From Lentisalinibacter orientalis (lineage in GTDB: Bacteria; Pseudomonadota; Gammaproteobacteria; Steroidobacterales; Woeseiaceae), in the NCBI RefSeq assembly GCF_040706535.1, contig NZ_JAPDRJ010000003.1, positions 1-64,000 of the forward strand: a DNA stretch of 64,000 nucleotides. Direction: 5' to 3'. The notes beneath the pieces were generated by a model, which made no database searches, was not told the origin of the DNA, and saw only the letters and a list, made by a program, of their open reading frames with translations. Below are positions 1 to 7,727 of the stretch, in pieces. Every line of letters starts with the position of its first letter. The stretch's first letter is position 1. Both the position numbers and the translations under genes were made by a program.

Positions 1-963
1 CCAGGCGGAGCTCGACCGCCGACCGAAGTGATGACGTCGTTCATCGACGATCACCGTGATGAGTACGGGGTCGAGCCGATCTGCGCGCAGCTGCCGATTG
101 CCCCGTCCACCTACTACGCCTGCAAGGCCCACGAGGCGGACCCCTCGTTGCTGTCCGCCCGTGCGCGATGCGACTTGATACTCGAGATCGAGATCGTGCG
201 TGTGTGGAACGAGAACTTCCGTGCCTACGGCGCCTACAAGATCTGGAAGCAGCTCAATCGGGAAGGCATCCGGGTAGCACGCTGCACGGTTGAGCGGCTG
301 ATGCAGAGACTCGGTATCCGCGGCCTGGTGCGGGGCAAGGGCTACAAGACGACGGTGCCGGACCTGGGCACAGAGCGGCCGGCAGACCTGGTCGAGCGCT
401 CGTTCAACGCGACCGCACCCAATCGGCTGTGGGTGGCCGACATCACCTTCGTGGCCACCTGGCGGGGCCCGGTGTATGCAGCGTTCGTCATCGACGTGTT
501 CTCGCGCATGATCGTCGGTTGGCGCGTCTGGAACTCGCTGAAGACCGATCTCGTGCTCGACGCCCTGGAGCAAGCGCTGCATGCCAGGAATGTCACGGAA
601 CGCCTGATCCATCACAGCGACCGCGGCAGCCAGTATCTCTCGATCCGCTACACCGAGCGTCTCGGCGAGGCCGGCATCGAATCGTCCGTTGGCAGCACCG
701 GCGACTCCTACGACAACGCCATGGCCGAGAGCATCATCGGTCTCTACAAAACGGAAATAATCTGGCCGCAAGGCCCTTGGAGGAATCTCGATGCCGTCGA
801 GTACGCGACGTTGAAGTGGGTGAGTTGGTATAACAACCAACGGCTGCTGGAGCCAATCGGTAATATCCCGCCGGTCGAGTTTGAGGCAGCCTACTACGAG
901 CAAGAAAGCGGTCAGGCAATCGCTGCCTGACTCACAGGAAAGAGTCTCCGGGATACCCGGGGG
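1..963 (+). mobile_element. IS3-family insertion sequence, right part only
   Basis: The left end and orfA of this element lie outside the window; what is visible is the orfB transposase and about 30 bp of right terminus (roughly 931-961), which ends in a GC-rich block just before the next element. The exact right boundary is inferred, because no left end is available for pairing. A second IS3-family element begins immediately after it, so two elements lie back to back. They sit on the 3' side of ssrA, a known integration hotspot in bacteria. Confidence 0.75.
28..930 (+). CDS. IS3-family transposase OrfB (DDE integrase core)
   Basis: Catalytic subunit of an IS3-family transposase, 300 residues, which moves the element by a copy-out/paste-in mechanism. 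Residues 40-110 hold the N-terminal helical region (HTH_21-like, motif YGAYKIWKQL). The retroviral-integrase-like core follows, with acidic residues D138 (WVADITF), D198 (HHSDRGSQY) and E234 (AMAESIIG); the D-E spacing of 35 residues is the IS3 hallmark. The GTG at 28 is only the first in-frame start: the natural product in this family is usually an OrfAB fusion made by -1 frameshifting from orfA, which is outside the window. No inactivating lesion is visible in the portion shown. Confidence 0.9.
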   Translation: MMTSFIDDHRDEYGVEPICAQLPIAPSTYYACKAHEADPSLLSARARCDLILEIEIVRVWNENFRAYGAYKIWKQLNREGIRVARCTVERLMQRLGIRGLVRGKGYKTTVPDLGTERPADLVERSFNATAPNRLWVADITFVATWRGPVYAAFVIDVFSRMIVGWRVWNSLKTDLVLDALEQALHARNVTERLIHHSDRGSQYLSIRYTERLGEAGIESSVGSTGDSYDNAMAESIIGLYKTEIIWPQGPWRNLDAVEYATLKWVSWYNNQRLLEPIGNIPPVEFEAAYYEQESGQAIAA

Positions 964-1030
964 TGGCCTGCCTGGCGATGTTCGGACCACCTGAAACTTG
1001 AGAGGATGGCTCCCTGGAGGAGAGGGAGCC

Positions 1031-1294
1031 ATGAAGAAGAGTCGATTTACCGAGGACCAGATGGTCCGGATCCTTCGCGAGGCGGATGCCGAGCCCGTTG
1101 CCATCGTGGCCAAGCGCCACGGGGTGAGCGAGCAGACGATCTACAGCTGGCGCAAGCGCTACGGCGCCCTGGATGTCGCCGATGTGCGGCGACTGCGGGA
1201 GCTCGAAGCCGAGAATGCGCGACTGAAGAAGATGCTCGCGGAGCGCGATCTGGAGATCGACGTAATGAAGGAGGTCGCGAAAAAAAAGTGGTGA
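1031..1294 (+). CDS. IS3-family transposase OrfA
   Basis: Small DNA-binding subunit, 87 residues. It has an N-terminal helix-turn-helix (RFTEDQMVRILREAD...KRHGVSEQTIYSWRKRYG) and a C-terminal leucine-zipper-like helix (LRELEAENARLKKMLAERD). The ATG at 1031 follows a GGAGAGGGAG ribosome binding site, which is preferred over an in-frame start at 998. It ends just past a run of eight A residues where ribosomes can slip -1 into orfB, giving the OrfAB transposase. Confidence 0.92.
   Translation: MKKSRFTEDQMVRILREADAEPVAIVAKRHGVSEQTIYSWRKRYGALDVADVRRLRELEAENARLKKMLAERDLEIDVMKEVAKKKW
1280..1287 (+). other. Programmed -1 frameshift site (A8 slippery run)
   Basis: Eight consecutive A residues lie in the last codons of orfA (frame GCG AAA AAA AAG TGG TGA). 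A -1 slip enters the orfB frame (GAA AAA AAA GTG GTG AGC). IS3-family elements make their active OrfAB fusion at such A-rich heptamers. Confidence 0.8.
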
Positions 1295-2118
1295 GCGTGG
1301 CCGCCAGACGTCGCCAAGTCGCGTTCGTGACTGCCCGCGGCCTGTCGCAGCGCCGCGCTTGCCGGCTGCTTTCGGTGGCTCGGTCATCGCTCGGCTACGT
1401 CTCCCGGCTCGAGCAGCGCGATGCGCCGGTTCTCGAGGCAATGCACGAGTTGGCGCGACAGTATCCGCGATACGGCTACCGACGGATCCAAGTCTTTCTG
1501 GCGCGGCGGGGTTTTGAGATGAGCTCAGATCGGGCCTACAGACTATGGCGTCAAGCCGGATTACAGGTCCCTCGACGAAGGCCACGCCGGCGCATCGCCA
1601 GCGGAAGGCCGCGACCGCTACCACCGGCGGCCGCCAATCACGTCTGGGCGTATGACTTCGTCTTCGACCGCTGCGCTAACGGCCAGCAGCTCAAGTGCTT
1701 GACCGTAGTCGATGAGTGGACGCGCGAATGCTTGGCTATCGAGGTATCGGGCAGCATCCGGTCCCGCCACGTGATTGAGGTGCTCACGCGCCTGGTCAGC
1801 ACCCACGGTGCGCCACGCCATCTGCGCTCGGACAATGGCCCGGAGTTCGTCTCACGGGCGATACTGCAGTGGCTGACTACAAGCGACATCGATACTGCGT
1901 TCATCGATCCGGGGAAGCCATGGCAGAATGCTACCAACGAGAGCTTCAACGACAAGTTCCAGGACGAATGCCTCAGCCTTGAATGGTTCAGAAGTCGGGG
2001 TGAGGCGAAGGTCCTGATCGAGAGCTGGCGGAAACACTACAACGAGGTTCGACCTCATTCGAGTCTCGGCTATCTGACACCCAAGGAGTTCATCAACAAC
2101 GGAGCCGTTCTCCAGTAA
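1291..2118 (+). CDS. IS3-family transposase OrfB, IS407-like
   Basis: Catalytic part of the transposase, 275 residues counted from GTG 1291, most likely translated mainly as a fusion with OrfA through the A8 slip. The N-terminal region carries the family motif YPRYGYRRIQVFLARRG. The integrase core has D122 (VWAYDFVFD), D181 (RSDNGPEF) and E217 (NATNESFN) with the IS3-typical 35-residue D-E spacing. The C-terminal HYNEVRPHSSLGYLTP motif is characteristic of the family. The open frame extends upstream to 1006 in this phase, but that part overlaps orfA and is not the true start. Confidence 0.92.
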   Translation: MSVAARRRQVAFVTARGLSQRRACRLLSVARSSLGYVSRLEQRDAPVLEAMHELARQYPRYGYRRIQVFLARRGFEMSSDRAYRLWRQAGLQVPRRRPRRRIASGRPRPLPPAAANHVWAYDFVFDRCANGQQLKCLTVVDEWTRECLAIEVSGSIRSRHVIEVLTRLVSTHGAPRHLRSDNGPEFVSRAILQWLTTSDIDTAFIDPGKPWQNATNESFNDKFQDECLSLEWFRSRGEAKVLIESWRKHYNEVRPHSSLGYLTPKEFINNGAVLQ

Positions 2119-2147
2119 TCAGTGGTCCGGAGAAATCAGGCAGGCCA

Positions 2148-2255
2148 GGGCGGTTCAATCACCACAGACCGCTAGCAGGGGTGAGGAACCCCTGGTAAAC
2201 GGCTGATTCTTAACGGTCGGGACTGGTCTAGAGCGGGCTGCTCTAAACCATTGAT
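2148..2255. other. Gap between IS end and ssrA 3' end, two hairpins
   Basis: No gene is seen. Two inverted repeats are present: CAGGGGT/ACCCCTG (2176-2194, 5-nt loop) and TAGAGC/GCTCTA (2229-2245) extended by TGGT/ACCA (2224-2250). The second lies directly downstream of ssrA on the minus strand and could act as its terminator, but no T tract follows either. TTAACGGTCGG at 2210-2220 is repeated exactly at 2390-2400 inside ssrA. Confidence 0.5.
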
Positions 2256-2616
2256 TGGTGGAGGCGGCGGGAATCGAACCCGCGTCCGCAAGCCCTCTGC
2301 CCTGAGGTCTACATGCTTATTCCACCTTTGATCTCACTACGGGCAACCCGGTGGAAAGGGCAAACCCGCAGCCAGTCCGGAATTGGGTTTTAACGGTCGG
2401 AGCCCGGACGACTCCTCGCGCGATCCTGTGTGGATGACTCCCGGGACCGGACGCACAGGCACGTGCCGGGCGGAAGGCTTCGAGCCGGTTTTTAAGCGGC
2501 TAAAGCGTAGTTGTCGTCGTTGGCAACTATAAGGTTTGCAGATGGTTTAACGAGGTACTCTGCACCTCGGCATGCACCCAGGGGTTCGCGACCCACGTCG
2601 AAGCCATGTCGCCCCC
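2256..2616 (-). ncRNA. ssrA: tmRNA (transfer-messenger RNA)
   Basis: Rescues stalled ribosomes by trans-translation together with SmpB, encoded just upstream on the same strand. The 3' end reads (minus strand) GGTTCGATTCCCGCCGCC followed by TCCACCA, a T-arm plus acceptor and encoded CCA. The 5' end starts GGGGGCGACATGGCTTCGACG, and GGGGGCG pairs with CGCCTCC of the 3' strand to make the seven-pair acceptor stem (one G-U). The tag reading frame at 2524-2492 encodes ANDDNYALAA followed by TAA, close to the E. coli tag ANDENYALAA. The total of 361 nt is normal. A TATAAA-like -10 lies at 2641-2636, implying a short 5' leader for RNase P to remove. Confidence 0.97.
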
Positions 2617-2689
2617 AAGTTGTCTCTACAAGTTGTTTATATGATACCGGATGTGGGGCGGAAGTTCCGTGATTCAATGCCGGCCCGAG

Positions 2690-3181
2690 TTACTGCCCGG
2701 CGGACTTGAGGATGCGGCTTTTCTGCCGCTGCCAGTCCCGCTCCTTCACCGCCGCCCGCTTGTCGTGCTTCTTCTTGCCCTTGGCCAGGCCCACCGTGAG
2801 CTTGGCCCGACCCCGTGTCCAGTGCAGGTCCAGCGGCACCAGGGTGTAGCCCTGCCGCTCCACGGCGCCCACCAGCCGGTCGATCTCGTTCCGGTGCAGC
2901 AGCAGCTTGCGGGTGCGGGTGGGGTCGGCCTTCACGTGGGTGGAGGCCGACAGCAGCGGGTGGAAGTGGGAGCCGAACAGCCAGGCCTCGCCGTCCCGCA
3001 GCTGGACGTAGGCCTCCGTCACCTGCGCCTTGCCGGCCCTGAGGCTCTTCACCTCCCAGCCCTCCAGCGCGAGTCCCGCCTCCAGCGTCTCCTCGATGAA
3101 GAAGTCGTGGCGGGCCTTCTTGTTCACCGCGATGGTGCGCGACGGCTTGTCGCTGCCCTTGTTTTTCTGCTTGCCGGCCAT
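2690..3181 (-). CDS. smpB: SsrA-binding protein SmpB
   Basis: Binds the tRNA-like domain of tmRNA and carries it to stalled ribosomes. 163 residues from ATG 3181 (MAGKQKNKGS), the usual family length of about 160; an upstream in-frame start at 3262 would add 27 residues that look unlike SmpB. Conserved features are NKKARHDFFIEE near residue 20, EVKSLRAGK, the OB-fold core, and the basic C-terminal tail (KGKKKHDKR...WQRQKSRILKSAGQ) that inserts in the mRNA channel. It lies 73 bp upstream of ssrA on the same strand. Confidence 0.96.
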   Translation of the reverse strand: MAGKQKNKGSDKPSRTIAVNKKARHDFFIEETLEAGLALEGWEVKSLRAGKAQVTEAYVQLRDGEAWLFGSHFHPLLSASTHVKADPTRTRKLLLHRNEIDRLVGAVERQGYTLVPLDLHWTRGRAKLTVGLAKGKKKHDKRAAVKERDWQRQKSRILKSAGQ

Positions 3182-3297
3182 GGCGGGAGTGTAACGGATT
3201 CGGCTTGCGCCGGGCGGCGACGCGGCGGGCCTTCTGTTGTCACTATCCCGGGATTCGGCCACAATCCCCGCCTTCAGTCGGTGGGTGGGGAGTCCCG

Positions 3298-4683
3298 ATG
3301 AGCGAAGAAGCTGCAGTCAATGCGCCGCGCAAGTCTCTGCACGGGCACTGGTCGTCGCGCATGGCGTTCGTGCTGGCCGTCACCGGCTCGGCCGTGGGTC
3401 TCGGCAACGTCTGGAAGTTCCCCTACGTCGCCGGCGAGAACGGTGGCGGCGCCTTCGTGCTGGTCTACCTGATCTGCGTCTTCGTGGTCGGGCTGCCCAT
3501 CATGATGTCCGAGATCCTGATCGGCCGCCGGGGCCGGCGCAACCCCGCCGCGACCATGGCGCTGCTTGGAGAGGAGGAAGGCAGCACCAGACGCTGGGGC
3601 CTCGTCGGCGTTGCCGGCGTGTTCGGCGGCATGCTGATCCTCTCGTACTACAGTGTGATTGCCGGCTGGTCGCTCTCGTATATCGGCCACAGCATAACCG
3701 GCTCGTTTACGGACCAGGATGCTGCCGGCATCTCGGCCATTTTCGGTGGCATCGTCGGCAGCTGGTGGACTGCAGCCGGCTGGCACACCTTGTTTATGGC
3801 GCTCACGGTGTTTGTCGTCGCCAAGGGTGTGGAGGGCGGCCTCGAGCGGGCCGTGCGATTCATGGTGCCCGGGCTGCTGGTGCTGATGTTCGTGCTGCTC
3901 GGCTACTCGATGACCACGGGCTATTTCCAGCAGGGCCTCGCATTCCTGTTCACGCCGGATTTCTCGGCGCTGACGCCGAACGCTGTGCTGGCGGCGATGG
4001 GGCAGGCGTTCTTCAGTCTCAGCGTCGGCATGGGGGCCGTGATGGCCTATGGCGCGTACCTGCCGGAGGAAACATCCATCACCAAGGCCTCTTTCGCGGT
4101 CGTATCGGCCGACACATTCATCGCCCTGCTGGCGGGACTGACCATTTTCCCGATCGTGTTCGCCAACGGGTTGAGCCCGGGCTCCGGCCCCGGTCTGGTC
4201 TTCCAGACGCTACCGCTTGCCTTCGGTAACATGACCGGCGGCGTGATCTTCGCCACCGTCTTCTTCCTGCTGCTGTCGTTCGCGGCGTGGACGTCGGCCA
4301 TCAGCCTTATGGAGGCGGCTACAGCGTGGCTGGTGGAGAGCTTCCGCCTGTCCCGGGTGGCGGCGGCCAGCGTTATCGGCGGGATAATCTGGGCCCTGGG
4401 ACTCGGCACGGTGCTGTCGTTCAACGTGCTGTCGGAGTTCACCTTCCTTGCCGGCACGCTGTTCGATAATCTGGATTTCCTCACCAGCAACATCATGCTG
4501 CCCCTCGGCGGCCTGCTGATCACCGTGTTCGCCGGCTGGATCATGTGCGCCAATTCCACCTCGGAAGAACTGGGCGGCGCCGACGGGCTGTACCGGGTAT
4601 GGCGCTTCCTGGCCCGCTGGGTGGCGCCGGTGGCGGTGATCCTGGTGTTCCTGAACGCGATCGGTGTCCTCTCCTTCACCTGA
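3298..4683 (+). CDS. Sodium-dependent transporter, NSS (SLC6/LeuT) family
   Basis: Inner-membrane secondary transporter of 461 residues, probably an amino-acid:Na+ symporter; the substrate cannot be told from sequence. The first helix has the family signature SAVGLGNVWKFPYVAGENGGGAF, with the unwound TM1 region that binds Na+ and substrate. Roughly 11-12 hydrophobic segments follow, ending with a C-terminal helix (VAVILVFLNAIGVLSF). ATG 3298 follows GGTGGGGAG. The gene sits between smpB and rnfH, where many gammaproteobacteria carry ratA, and its last 20 bp overlap the rnfH start, so the two are probably cotranscribed. Confidence 0.93.
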   Translation: MSEEAAVNAPRKSLHGHWSSRMAFVLAVTGSAVGLGNVWKFPYVAGENGGGAFVLVYLICVFVVGLPIMMSEILIGRRGRRNPAATMALLGEEEGSTRRWGLVGVAGVFGGMLILSYYSVIAGWSLSYIGHSITGSFTDQDAAGISAIFGGIVGSWWTAAGWHTLFMALTVFVVAKGVEGGLERAVRFMVPGLLVLMFVLLGYSMTTGYFQQGLAFLFTPDFSALTPNAVLAAMGQAFFSLSVGMGAVMAYGAYLPEETSITKASFAVVSADTFIALLAGLTIFPIVFANGLSPGSGPGLVFQTLPLAFGNMTGGVIFATVFFLLLSFAAWTSAISLMEAATAWLVESFRLSRVAAASVIGGIIWALGLGTVLSFNVLSEFTFLAGTLFDNLDFLTSNIMLPLGGLLITVFAGWIMCANSTSEELGGADGLYRVWRFLARWVAPVAVILVFLNAIGVLSFT

Positions 4684-5065
4684 CGACACGCCGCCGGACG
4701 GCGGACTGGACGGCGGACTGGACGTCGAAGTGGTGTGCGCCCTGCCGGATCGGCAGTGGTGCGTGCCGGTTCGTCTCCGGCCGGGTGCGACCGTAGCCGA
4801 TGCCCTCGCGGAAGCGGCTTCCGATCTCGCGGAGGAGGCGGGCGTACCGGATCTCGCGCGCTGCGCGGTCGGTGTCTGGGGCGAGGTGGCGGACCGGGAC
4901 CGGCCGCTGCGCGCCGGCGACCGGGTGGAGGTCTACCGGCCGCTGATCGTCGATCCCCGGGAGGCGCGGCGCCGTGCGGCGGAAGCGGGCCGGACGCTCG
5001 GCCGGGCCGGGCGCGACCGGTATGACGACAGGAAGGAGGACAGGGATCCGGGCGAGGGCGACTAG
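4664..5065 (+). CDS. rnfH: RnfH family protein (UPF0125)
   Basis: Small ubiquitin/ThiS-like beta-grasp protein of unknown precise function, 133 residues from GTG 4664. The core runs from VEVVCALPDRQ through GDRVEVYRPLIVDPREARRRAAE, the family's C-terminal signature. The N-terminal 20 residues and the charged C-terminal tail (GRDRYDDRKEDRDPGEGD) extend beyond the core. It overlaps the preceding transporter by 20 bp. Its stop codon overlaps that of bamE: the two convergent genes share the tetranucleotide CTAG. Confidence 0.85.
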   Translation: MSSPSPDDTPPDGGLDGGLDVEVVCALPDRQWCVPVRLRPGATVADALAEAASDLAEEAGVPDLARCAVGVWGEVADRDRPLRAGDRVEVYRPLIVDPREARRRAAEAGRTLGRAGRDRYDDRKEDRDPGEGD

Positions 5066-5487
5066 CCGCTCTGGTCGGGTTCCGGCAGTCCCCGCGGCTC
5101 CATGGTCTCGTCCTCGAGATCTTCGTGGCGCTCGATGCGGGAGACGAGATCCCCCTCGAAGTACACCGTGAGCATGTGGGACATGATCGGTTCCCGGCGG
5201 CCCAGGGCAAGGTAGTAGACGTAGTCCCAGCGCTCGGCGTGGAACGGGTCGTCGACCATGGGCGTGCCCAGCAGGAAGCGCACCTGCTTGCGGGTCATGC
5301 CCACTTCCAGCTGCTCGATCTGCTCCTCGTCGAGGAGGTTGCCCTGCTGGATATTGATGCGATAGACGCAGCCGCCGAGCAGCAGCCCGGCCAGGGCCGC
5401 CAGCGTGATGCCGCGCAGCGCACGCACTGGCATCCAGCCGTGGGTCGCGCCTGTGTTCGTCTGTCTGTCTGCGCCTCGTTCAGTCAT
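5062..5487 (-). CDS. bamE: Outer membrane assembly lipoprotein BamE (SmpA/OmlA)
   Basis: Accessory lipoprotein of the BAM complex, which folds beta-barrel proteins into the outer membrane. A lipoprotein signal precedes a lipobox LLGGC. The conserved core follows: NIQQGNLLDEEQIEQLEVGMTRKQV, then LLGTPMVDDPFHAERWDYVY, then a C-terminal strand. Start is uncertain: ATG 5487 has an AGAGGC element upstream, while ATG 5433 (MPVRALRG) gives a more typical 20-residue lipoprotein signal. Divergent from fur, as is common in gammaproteobacteria. Confidence 0.9.
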   Translation of the reverse strand: MTERGADRQTNTGATHGWMPVRALRGITLAALAGLLLGGCVYRINIQQGNLLDEEQIEQLEVGMTRKQVRFLLGTPMVDDPFHAERWDYVYYLALGRREPIMSHMLTVYFEGDLVSRIERHEDLEDETMEPRGLPEPDQSG

Positions 5488-5604
5488 TCGCGGAAGCCTC
5501 TGCCGCACCGGTGGAGCGCGGCCGCCATCTGAGCCATAATTGCGTGCCGATCATACATGAACGCCTCCGGTTACGGCAGGGCGGGCGCCAGGGAATCCAA
5601 GACC

Positions 5605-6027
5605 ATGATGCAGAAGAAGGAACTGAGAAACGCGGGCCTGAAGGTCACGCTGCCGCGCCTGAAGATCCTCGAGATTCTGGAGGCCAACAGCCAGGCCCAT
5701 CTCAGCGCGGAAGACATCTACCGGGAACTGCTGGATTCCGGCGAGGACATCGGTCTGGCCACCGTTTACCGGGTGCTCACCCAGTTCGAGGGGGCGGGAC
5801 TCGTCACGCGGCATAATTTCGAGGGCGGCCACTCGGTGTTCGAACTGGACGACGGCGAGCATCACGACCACATGGTCTGCATCGAGACGGGCGACGTCAT
5901 CGAGTTCGTCGACGAGGAGATCGAGCGCCTGCAGCACGAGATCGCGGCCAAGCACGGCTACGAGATCGCGGACCACAGCCTGGTCCTCTACGTACGGCCG
6001 AAGAAGAAAGAGGGCGCCGGCGACTGA
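5605..6027 (+). CDS. fur: Ferric uptake regulator
   Basis: Fe(II)-responsive repressor of iron acquisition genes. 140 residues from ATG 5605 (MMQKKELRNAGLKVTLPRLKILEIL); a longer frame from 5557 adds non-conserved residues. The winged helix with HLSAEDIYREL and GLATVYRVLTQFE is intact, followed by metal-binding HHDHMVC (around residue 90) and the dimerisation domain. The second Cys pair of the structural zinc site in E. coli Fur is not evident. The spacer to bamE has a CATAAT -10-like box at 5535-5540. Its stop codon abuts that of convergent recN with no spacer. Confidence 0.95.
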   Translation: MMQKKELRNAGLKVTLPRLKILEILEANSQAHLSAEDIYRELLDSGEDIGLATVYRVLTQFEGAGLVTRHNFEGGHSVFELDDGEHHDHMVCIETGDVIEFVDEEIERLQHEIAAKHGYEIADHSLVLYVRPKKKEGAGD

Positions 6028-7719
6028 TCAGGCGGTCCGTTCGCGGCCGCCCGCGGCTTCCTCCAGCATCTCCGCGGCATGCTCGCGGGTGCGTTCCGTG
6101 ATCTCCACACCGCCCAGCATCCGGGCGATCTCCTCCACCCGCTCCTTGTCGCCCAGCGGCGTGATGCCGGTGCGCGTGCTCTTGCCGTCGGTCACCTTCG
6201 CCACCCGCAGGTGCCGGTGAGCCTGACTGGCCACCTGGGGCAGATGGGTGACGCACAGCACCTGGCGCTGGTCGCCGAGCTGGCGCAGCCGGCGGCCGAC
6301 GATCTCCGCCACGCCGCCGCCGATGCCGCTGTCCACCTCGTCGAACACCATGCTGGGTATGGTGCTGGCGCCGGCGGCGACCACCTGGATGGCCAGGCTG
6401 ATGCGGGAGAGCTCGCCGCCCGAGGCCACTCTGGCCAGACTCATGGGCTCCTGGCCCGGATTGGCGCTGACCAGGAATTCGATGCGGTCCGCACCGTGCT
6501 CCCGCGGCCCGGCATCGGCCGGCGTCTCCACGGCCACGACGAAGCACCCGCCGGACATGCTGAGCGTCTGCATGGCGGCCGTGACCTGTTCGGAGAAGTC
6601 CTCCGCCGTGCGCCGCCGGGCCGCCGTGAGTTCGGCCGCAAGGCCGTCGTATTTCTCCCGGGCGGTGGCGGCGTCGCGCTCCAGGGACTCCAGCCGCACG
6701 TCGGCCTCTTCCAGTTCGGTGAGCTCAGCCTGCAGCCTGTCGAGCTGGGCCGGCAGATCCCCGGCCTCGATGCGGTGCTTGCGGGCCACGTCGCGGATGG
6801 CGCCGAGGCGGGTCTCCACCTCGTCGTGGCGGCCCGGGTCGGATTCCAGCGAGCCGGTATAGCGGCGGATTTCCTCGGCCGCCTCGCTGATGGCCGCCTC
6901 GGCCTCGGCAGCCAGCCGCGCCGCGCCCTCCAGCGCCGGGTCCAGTTCGGCGAGTTCCTCCAGGCGACGGACGGATTCGGCCACCAGGGACTGGGCGCTG
7001 ACCTCGTCATTCTCGTACAGCGCGCCGAGCGCCGCGGCCGAGCCCTCGGCGAGCCGACTCATGTTGGCGAGCCGGCGGCGCTCGGCCTCCAGTTCGGCCA
7101 GCTCCTCGGGTGCCAGCGCCAGCGCCTCCAGCTCGTCCACCTGGAAACGCAGGAACTCCAGCCGGCTGTCGCGCTCGCTGCGCCGGGTGCGCAGGTCTTC
7201 CAGTTCGTCGGCCAGGCGCTGCCAGCGCCGCCAGACGTCGCCGAGTTCCTCGCGCAGGCCCTGGTGGCCGCCATGGTGGTCCACCAGGTCGCGCTGGGCT
7301 TCCCGGCGGGCCAGCGACTGGTGTTCGTGCTGCCCGTGGATGTCCACCAGGTGCTCGCCGAGCGCGCGCAGGTTCTGCACCGGCACGGCGTTGCCGTTGA
7401 TGTAGGCGCGGGAGCGGCCGTCGGCGCCGATGACCCGGCGCAGCAGGCATTCGCCGTCGAGGTCGAGGCTCTGCTCCTCAAGCCAGCTCTCCACCGCGGC
7501 CATGCCCGCGATCTCGAATTCGGCGCTGATCTCGGCCCGCTTCGCGCCCTGGCGTACCACCTCGGCGCTGCCCCGGTCGCCCAGGATCAGGCCGAGCGCG
7601 TCGATGAGGATGGACTTGCCGGCGCCGGTCTCGCCGGTCAGCGCGGTCATGCCGGCGCCGAGATCGAGCTCGATCTCGTCGATGATGGCGAAATTGCGGA
7701 TGTGGATGCGTTTCAGCAT
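6028..7719 (-). CDS. recN: DNA repair protein RecN
   Basis: SMC-like ATPase acting in double-strand break repair by homologous recombination. 563 residues, close to the E. coli length of 553. The N-terminal Walker A is GETGAGKS (FAIIDEIELDLGAGMTALTGETGAGKSI region). Two long coiled coils (around residues 150-370) flank a middle region. The C-terminal ABC signature is ASGGELSRISLAIQ, followed by Walker B MVFDEVDSGIGGGVAEIVG. It is likely cotranscribed with nadK, whose stop lies 8 bp upstream of the recN start. Confidence 0.96.
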   Translation of the reverse strand: MLKRIHIRNFAIIDEIELDLGAGMTALTGETGAGKSILIDALGLILGDRGSAEVVRQGAKRAEISAEFEIAGMAAVESWLEEQSLDLDGECLLRRVIGADGRSRAYINGNAVPVQNLRALGEHLVDIHGQHEHQSLARREAQRDLVDHHGGHQGLREELGDVWRRWQRLADELEDLRTRRSERDSRLEFLRFQVDELEALALAPEELAELEAERRRLANMSRLAEGSAAALGALYENDEVSAQSLVAESVRRLEELAELDPALEGAARLAAEAEAAISEAAEEIRRYTGSLESDPGRHDEVETRLGAIRDVARKHRIEAGDLPAQLDRLQAELTELEEADVRLESLERDAATAREKYDGLAAELTAARRRTAEDFSEQVTAAMQTLSMSGGCFVVAVETPADAGPREHGADRIEFLVSANPGQEPMSLARVASGGELSRISLAIQVVAAGASTIPSMVFDEVDSGIGGGVAEIVGRRLRQLGDQRQVLCVTHLPQVASQAHRHLRVAKVTDGKSTRTGITPLGDKERVEEIARMLGGVEITERTREHAAEMLEEAAGGRERTA

Positions 7720-7727
7720 GCCGTCCC

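Larger units (their letters stand above)
964..2147 (+). mobile_element. Complete IS3-family element, IS407-like
   Basis: A compact element of about 1.18 kb with orfA and orfB in the -1 arrangement. Its ends are imperfect inverted repeats: TGGCCTGCCTG starts at 964, and its exact complement ends at 2147. Further inside, TCGGACCACCTGA on the left matches CGGACCACTGAT on the right. GGG flanks both ends (961-963 and 2148-2150) and may be a 3-bp target duplication. Both reading frames are intact, so the element may be active. It abuts the right end of the preceding IS3 element, suggesting insertion at or near that terminus. Confidence 0.88.

Noticed and set aside
2176..2194. Terminator for ssrA formed by CAGGGGT/ACCCCTG
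   Set aside because: The stem is perfect, but no T tract follows on either strand and it is 62 bp past the tmRNA end; kept only as a hairpin.
2492..2677. 61-codon minus-strand protein gene ending ANDDNYALAA
   Set aside because: This is the tmRNA tag frame; only its last ten codons are translated, after resume.
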